A stretch of DNA of 64,000 nt, from NCBI GenBank assembly GCA_001000675.1, contig LCHW01000001.1, positions 96,671-160,670 of the forward strand. The letters are read 5' to 3'. Positions 60,195 to 64,000 of this stretch are shown here, one piece after another (position 1 is the stretch's first letter; each line of letters starts with the position of its first letter). The notes under the pieces were generated by a model. It had not been told where the DNA came from, did not search any database, and saw nothing but the letters and a program-made list of their open reading frames with translations. The position numbers and the translations under genes were made by a program. The DNA is from Candidatus Wolfebacteria bacterium GW2011_GWE2_44_13 (lineage in GTDB: Bacteria > Patescibacteria > Paceibacteria > UBA6257 > UBA9933).

Positions 60195-61535
60195 ATGAAT
60201 ATTTCTCGGACAAAGATAACCGCTATATTATTAGGTGATATCGCATTGTTCTATATCGCTTTGTTTTTGTCGCTCCTTATTCGCTATCAAGGGGAGTATA
60301 TTAGTGCAGCGTACAGTTTTTTATATGCGCATGTCGTGGCGTTTTCATTTGTGCTCATCCCGTGGATATTAGGGTTTTATTTGTTTGAGCTCTATCGCGA
60401 AAAGAATTTTAAGCCAGATAGTCAAACGCTCGCTGTGTTTGCTCGGGCATTGGGCGTTAACGTTGCGCTTGCGATTGCTATCTTTTACTTTTTCTTCCCG
60501 ATTTTTGGCATTTCTCCGAAGACGAATCTACTTATCTTCGTAGTGGTGTTTGCACTTACTGATTATGCATTCCGGTTAGTAATGGGAAATATTTTTGTGC
60601 GTCGAGGGATGCGTAACAATGTGTTATTTGTGGGCGAATCTCCGGAGATGTCTACAACCATGGAATATATCAAGCAGAATCCACAGATTGGATATTCGGT
60701 TGCACTCCATCTCGATGGAACTGATGGGGGGCTTGATGATCTTGAAGATATTGTTGCGGAAAGAAATATTAATACGCTTGTTATCCAATCGAGTATTATT
60801 AAGAAGTCATCGACTGCAAAAATTGTCTATCGGTTACTCCCTATGGGGGTGCGTATTACCGATTTTGTCGATTTTTATGAGCAGATCTTTAAACAAATTC
60901 CGCTCAAAGAAATTGAAGAAAATTGGTTTATTGAGAATATTAAGCCGATGGGGCCATTATATTTGTTTATGCGAAATATTCTCGAGCGTATCGAGGCAGT
61001 ACTCTTTTTACTTATCCTTTCTCCAATCATGGTACTCGCTGCTTTTGCGGTGAAAGTAACCTCTCGTGGACCTATTATTTATAAGCAGGAGCGGGTTGGG
61101 AAAAATGAAGAGCCGTTTTATATCTATAAGTTCAGAAGTATGCGCGCGGATGCGGAAAAGCATGGAGCGCAGTGGGCTACGCCAGGGGATGCTCGGGTAA
61201 CGAAGGTTGGCAAGTTTTTGCGTGCGACGCATATTGATGAATTCCCACAGCTATGGAACGTGTTGCGAGGAGAAATATCGTTTGTTGGTCCGCGACCGGA
61301 ACGCCCTGAATTTGTTGCTGATTTAAAAAAGAAGATTCCGTATTATGAAGTGCGGCATTTAGTAAAGCCAGGGATTACGGGATGGGCGCAGATTGGGTAT
61401 CGTTATGGCTCGACCGTAGAAGACGCCTATCGAAAGTTGGAGTTCGATATCTACTATCTAAAGAACATGTCTTTTGCGCTCGATGTTTTGATATTGCTTA
61501 AAACCGTAAAAACGCTGTTCGTGAATGAGAAATGA
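60195..61535 (+). CDS. Polyprenyl-phosphate sugar-1-phosphate transferase
   Basis: A 446-residue membrane enzyme of the WbaP/WcaJ type that starts glycan units by transferring sugar phosphate to undecaprenyl phosphate. It has about four or five N-terminal helices (residues 10-145), a nucleotide-binding-like middle domain (about 150-250), and the C-terminal bacterial sugar transferase domain: IIYKQERVGKNEEPFYIYKF and FRSMRADAEKHG near 300-325, IDEFPQLWNVLRGEISFVGP near 350, and PGITGWAQIGYRYG near 395. The start at 60195 gives the natural N-terminus; an upstream ATG overlaps CorA. It is the probable first enzyme for the glycan cluster upstream. Confidence 0.95.
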   Translation: MNISRTKITAILLGDIALFYIALFLSLLIRYQGEYISAAYSFLYAHVVAFSFVLIPWILGFYLFELYREKNFKPDSQTLAVFARALGVNVALAIAIFYFFFPIFGISPKTNLLIFVVVFALTDYAFRLVMGNIFVRRGMRNNVLFVGESPEMSTTMEYIKQNPQIGYSVALHLDGTDGGLDDLEDIVAERNINTLVIQSSIIKKSSTAKIVYRLLPMGVRITDFVDFYEQIFKQIPLKEIEENWFIENIKPMGPLYLFMRNILERIEAVLFLLILSPIMVLAAFAVKVTSRGPIIYKQERVGKNEEPFYIYKFRSMRADAEKHGAQWATPGDARVTKVGKFLRATHIDEFPQLWNVLRGEISFVGPRPERPEFVADLKKKIPYYEVRHLVKPGITGWAQIGYRYGSTVEDAYRKLEFDIYYLKNMSFALDVLILLKTVKTLFVNEK

Positions 61536-61552
61536 CAAATAGAATAAGGTAC

Positions 61553-61560
61553 TGTATAAT
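61553..61560 (+). promoter_or_regulatory. -10 box, predicted leaderless start
   Basis: TGTATAAT ends 9 bases before the ATG at 61570. Confidence 0.65.
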
Positions 61561-61569
61561 TTTACAATT

Positions 61570-62364
61570 ATGGAACAAAACGATATTAAAAATGAACAAG
61601 AAGTTCTTGAGCCAGTGAAGGCTGAGGAAATAGTAAAGGTTATTAAAAAGGAGGAGAAAAAGGAGTGGATGCTCCCGGCAAGCATTGTGTTTGCGGCAAT
61701 TGTTATTGCGGCTGCATTTATCTATGCGTCCGGAATGGAAACATCAGGCCCGGCTGCGGTAAATCAGGCACTTGAAGAAAAAGCTCCTGAAATCACGGAA
61801 CGAGATACTATATTAGGCAATCCGAATGCACAGGTAACTATTGTCGACTACGGAGATTTTCAGTGCCCGTACTGCGGTAAGTTTTATAACGACATAGAGC
61901 CGTTTATCCGCAGCGAATTTATCGACACAGGAAAAGCAAAGATAGTGTACAAGCCACTTTCCTTCCTTGGACCAGAGTCTGAAGCCGCTGCTGTTGCTGT
62001 TGAGTGCGCACGCGATCAGGGAAAGTTCTGGGAAATGCATGACGGTATCTTTGCCGAAGAATATAAAGAAGTTGAAAAGATGATAGCAGGGACTATTGCG
62101 TCGAGCGAGCATAATGGAAACTTGAATCTGGCACTGTTCCAGAAGATTGGAAAGGGTTTTGGACTTGATCAAACTGCATTTACCACGTGCTTTAATTCAG
62201 GAGACAAGGATGCTGTAATTGCACAGCATATGCAAGACGGACAAGATGTTATGGGGCAAGGACTTTCAACTCCGAGTATATATATCAATGGAAAATCGAT
62301 TGAGCCAAGCGTTTGGTCCAATAAGCAAGCGTTGACGACCCTTATCAACGGATTGATTAAGTAA
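61570..62364 (+). CDS. DsbA-like membrane-anchored thiol oxidoreductase
   Basis: A 264-residue protein. A charged cytosolic tail is followed by one helix near residues 36-55, and an exported thioredoxin-fold domain starts near 77. The active site CPYC is near residues 100-103 in FQCPYCGKF, and the cis-Pro loop is LSTPSIYIN near 235. It belongs to the thioredoxin_4/DsbA group (BdbD-like) that forms disulfide bonds in exported proteins. Partner candidates are the Cys-containing pilin-like proteins. A second Cys pair in the body (ECARD, TTCFNS) is also seen. A terminator follows. Confidence 0.93.
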   Translation: MEQNDIKNEQEVLEPVKAEEIVKVIKKEEKKEWMLPASIVFAAIVIAAAFIYASGMETSGPAAVNQALEEKAPEITERDTILGNPNAQVTIVDYGDFQCPYCGKFYNDIEPFIRSEFIDTGKAKIVYKPLSFLGPESEAAAVAVECARDQGKFWEMHDGIFAEEYKEVEKMIAGTIASSEHNGNLNLALFQKIGKGFGLDQTAFTTCFNSGDKDAVIAQHMQDGQDVMGQGLSTPSIYINGKSIEPSVWSNKQALTTLINGLIK

Positions 62365-62375
62365 TGCGTGCGCAT

Positions 62376-62400
62376 AAAAAGGACCGAAAGGTCCTTTTTA
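62376..62400 (+). terminator. Rho-independent terminator
   Basis: Stem AAAAAGGACC / GGTCCTTTTT with a GAAA loop. Confidence 0.92.
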
Positions 62401-62448
62401 AATTGTGTTAATATTCCGCAGGATATAGCGTTAAGTGGCGTAACGGAG

Positions 62449-62454
62449 TATACT
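62449..62454 (+). promoter_or_regulatory. -10 box, predicted leaderless start
   Basis: TATACT ends 6 bases before the ATG at 62461. Confidence 0.6.
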
Positions 62455-62460
62455 GTACAC

Positions 62461-62634
62461 ATGAACTATTTTAGTTGGGCTAAGCTTGCCCTTGGACTTT
62501 GGGTGTTCCTTTCTCCTTGGGTGCTCGGGTTTGCGGGATATCCACTTGCCCTTTGGAGTAATGTCCTTAGTGGAGCGGGAATCGTTGTTATCATGCTGTG
62601 GAGCATTTTTAACAAGAAATCAGAGGTTAAATAA
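62461..62634 (+). CDS. Small SPW-repeat membrane protein, 57 aa
   Basis: A 57-residue protein with two transmembrane helices and the hallmark LGLWVFLSPWVLGFAG near residues 9-24 followed by ALWSNVLSGAGIVVIML, as in the SPW repeat family (PF03779). Function is unknown. The ATG at 62461 is chosen because a -10 box lies just upstream; the frame is open further up but that part covers the terminator of the previous gene. Confidence 0.78.
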   Translation: MNYFSWAKLALGLWVFLSPWVLGFAGYPLALWSNVLSGAGIVVIMLWSIFNKKSEVK

Positions 62635-62673
62635 TTATAAAAGTCGCTTATCACTTAACATACAACTATTCAT

Positions 62674-62901
62674 ATGGTAATTATCTATTCAACTAACACC
62701 TGTGCGTATTGCGGAATGGCAAAAGAGTATTTTGAAAAAGAAGGTATCGAATTCATCGAGAAGAATGTGCAGGAAGACCATGCGGCTGCAAAAGAAATGG
62801 TAGAAAAAACGCATCAACTTGGCGTACCGGTAATTGATATTAATGGAACTATCGTTATTGGATTTGATCGAGAAGCAATTAATAAGGCCCTTGAAAAATA
62901 A
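62674..62901 (+). CDS. Glutaredoxin-like thiol-disulfide protein
   Basis: A 75-residue protein of the glutaredoxin/NrdH size class. The active site CAYC lies at residues 10-13 in STNTCAYCGMAKEYF, and the cis-Pro and glutathione-site region is LGVPVIDINGTIVIGFD near 49-65. NrdH-type proteins are reduced by thioredoxin reductase, and a gene for that enzyme begins 420 bases downstream, which favours an NrdH-like role over a glutathione-dependent one (inference). A terminator follows at once. Confidence 0.9.
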   Translation: MVIIYSTNTCAYCGMAKEYFEKEGIEFIEKNVQEDHAAAKEMVEKTHQLGVPVIDINGTIVIGFDREAINKALEK

Positions 62902-62922
62902 CCCACAAGGGTTATTTTTTTT
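62897..62922 (+). terminator. Rho-independent terminator
   Basis: Stem AATAACCC / GGGTTATT with an ACAA loop followed by a long T-run. It overlaps the glutaredoxin stop codon. Confidence 0.92.
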
Positions 62923-62979
62923 GCGTGTCTCATGCGTGCTGGGTTTTCTAGTGTTAAGAAGATTGAGATTTCTGGTCAC

Positions 62980-63230
62980 GTACTTTTTTCTAGAAAAAAG
63001 TACCGCGGTCGAATTCGGAATGGAGTAATCGAATCCGACAGCCTGGCGCGTTGCACGCTCGTGTACTCGCTAGCAACGCCAAAGGCAAAATCACGAACCG
63101 AAAATATTTCGGGGTCACTTCCAAAACGGCTGAAGCTCGGAACTCGTACGCCAAGGGTAGGCGTACTCAAACACCGAGCTTCTTCCGATATTTTTCCAGC
63201 GCCCTTAATCCGAAATATTCTCATGTTCGT
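62980..63230 (+). repeat. R270 element, copy F (complete)
   Basis: It starts with the palindrome GTACTTTTTTCTAGAAAA and its complement, has the CGAATTCGG...CGAATCCGAC region, the CGTTGC...GCAACG module, CCGAAAATATTTCGG and the AGCTCGG...CCGAGCT stem, and ends at CATGTTCGT. No R24 copy flanks it. It fills most of the 418-base gap 62902-63319. Confidence 0.85.
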
Positions 63231-63307
63231 CAGCAGGATAACTCGCATTGGGGTGCTTTTTTACAGTCTCGCAAATGAGGGTGTAGGATTCTTTAATTAA
63301 AATGGTT

Positions 63308-63313
63308 TATACT
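63308..63313 (+). promoter_or_regulatory. -10 box, predicted leaderless start of trxB
   Basis: TATACT ends 6 bases before the ATG at 63320. Confidence 0.6.
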
Positions 63314-63319
63314 ATAGGT

Positions 63320-64000
63320 ATGTACGATCTTATCATTATCGGAGGTGGCCCTGCGGGTGTTGCGGCAGGCATCTACGCATCTCGTAAAAAGTTAAATGCA
63401 TTATTGCTGACAAAAGATTTTGGTGGGCAATCGGTGACTTCAACCAAAATCGAAAATTTTATTGGGTACACGGCTATCTCTGGGCTTGAGCTTGCAAAAA
63501 CATTAGAGGCGCAATTGCGTAACCAAAAGCATATAGAGATTAAGGATGGTGTTACAATTACGAATGTTACTAAAGGGGATGAAGGCTTTATGGTTGTAGA
63601 TGGGAATAACGTTGTGTATCAGGCAAAGGCTGTTTTGATGACACTAGGGAGTACGTATAAACATCTTCACGTGCCAGGAGAACAGGAATTCAGCGGTAAA
63701 GGGGTGTTTTATTGCGCAACGTGCGATGCGCCGTTGATGCAAGATAAGGTTGCTATTGTGGTTGGTGGTGGGAACAGTGGGCTTGAAGCTGCGCGCGATT
63801 TACTACCGTTCGCATCGAAAATATATATTTTGGAATATGCTGCGGAGTTGAAAGGGGATACGGTGACACAAGAAATGTTACGTAAGGAAGCGAAAGTGGA
63901 AATTATTGCAAATGCAGAAACGAAAGAAATTTTCGGGGGAGAATTTGTGCAGGGGTTGAAATATATCGACCGAGTAAGCGGGGAAGAAAAAACGCTCCAA
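63320..64000 (+). CDS. trxB: Thioredoxin reductase, 3' end outside window
   Basis: The first 227 residues of an FAD/NADPH enzyme that reduces thioredoxin-like proteins. The FAD motif is IIIGGGPAG at residues 5-13, the redox-active pair is in YCATCDAPL near 131-139, and the NADPH motif VVGGGNSG is near 151. Family members have about 310 residues, so roughly a quarter is missing. It probably serves the glutaredoxin-like protein encoded upstream. The frame is open to the last base of the window. Confidence 0.95.
   Translation, partial: MYDLIIIGGGPAGVAAGIYASRKKLNALLLTKDFGGQSVTSTKIENFIGYTAISGLELAKTLEAQLRNQKHIEIKDGVTITNVTKGDEGFMVVDGNNVVYQAKAVLMTLGSTYKHLHVPGEQEFSGKGVFYCATCDAPLMQDKVAIVVGGGNSGLEAARDLLPFASKIYILEYAAELKGDTVTQEMLRKEAKVEIIANAETKEIFGGEFVQGLKYIDRVSGEEKTLQ

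Overview
The window looks like chromosomal sequence from a Candidate Phyla Radiation bacterium (Patescibacteria, most likely a Parcubacteria-type lineage). The evidence is indirect: a separate transketolase N-terminal subunit, a half-length MFS protein, a membrane-anchored Clp-like ATPase, a cupin-type glucose-6-phosphate isomerase, pilin-like proteins, many short hypothetical proteins, and mostly genes without Shine-Dalgarno sites. TGA is used as a normal stop, so the code appears standard. No rRNA operon and no CRISPR array are visible. Two tRNA-Leu genes are present.

Layout. 1-18.9 kb is housekeeping: a GxxExxY nuclease-like fragment, a 2-hydroxyacid dehydrogenase, gap and rpiB, then on the minus strand trpS, RNase J, tRNA-Leu(CAG), cupin phosphoglucose isomerase, a peptide-binding protein, secG and a holin-like membrane protein, then a plus-strand block with membrane proteins, the Clp-like ATPase and the transketolase subunit. 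18.9-33.4 kb is repeat-rich: copies of a structured element of about 250 bases (called R270 here) and of a short palindrome (called R24 here) lie between short transcription units. These include a PrsW-type protease with Hsp20, a divergent HDOD-like gene, an MFS transporter, a large surface protein behind a structured leader, a GIY-YIG nuclease bracketed by R24 copies, and a PaaX/Cas2-like gene bracketed by two identical 38-base palindromes. 33.4-41.1 kb carries secreted or surface proteins: a zinc-phospholipase-like protein with three lamin-tail domains, and two pilin-like proteins with a beta-rich C-terminus on either side of an rRNA/tRNA methyltransferase. 41.2-57.9 kb is a surface-glycan cluster: thirteen tightly packed plus-strand genes (ligase, methyltransferases, glycosyltransferases, adenylate-forming enzyme, DUF362, deacetylase), converging on a minus-strand glycosyltransferase and flippase. 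58-64 kb has a Fic protein with operator-like palindromes, CorA, a polyprenyl-phosphate sugar transferase, and thiol-redox genes (DsbA-like, glutaredoxin-like, thioredoxin reductase).

Two kinds of gene start coexist. At least ten genes have a TATAAT-like box 6-9 bases before the ATG and no ribosome binding site, which predicts leaderless mRNAs. Five others (1543-1920, 3779-4462, 22783-23616, 24083-25300, 25833-26234) have clear Shine-Dalgarno sequences and their own terminators, most have a recognisable promoter of their own, and several look GC-richer; they may have a separate origin.

The best candidates for an undescribed system are (a) the R24/R270 repeat network, with a GIY-YIG nuclease gene held between two R24 copies and an R24-like sequence inside a coding region, and (b) the Cas2-like regulator unit between two perfect palindromes. 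All functional statements are from reading the sequence; no database search was run.
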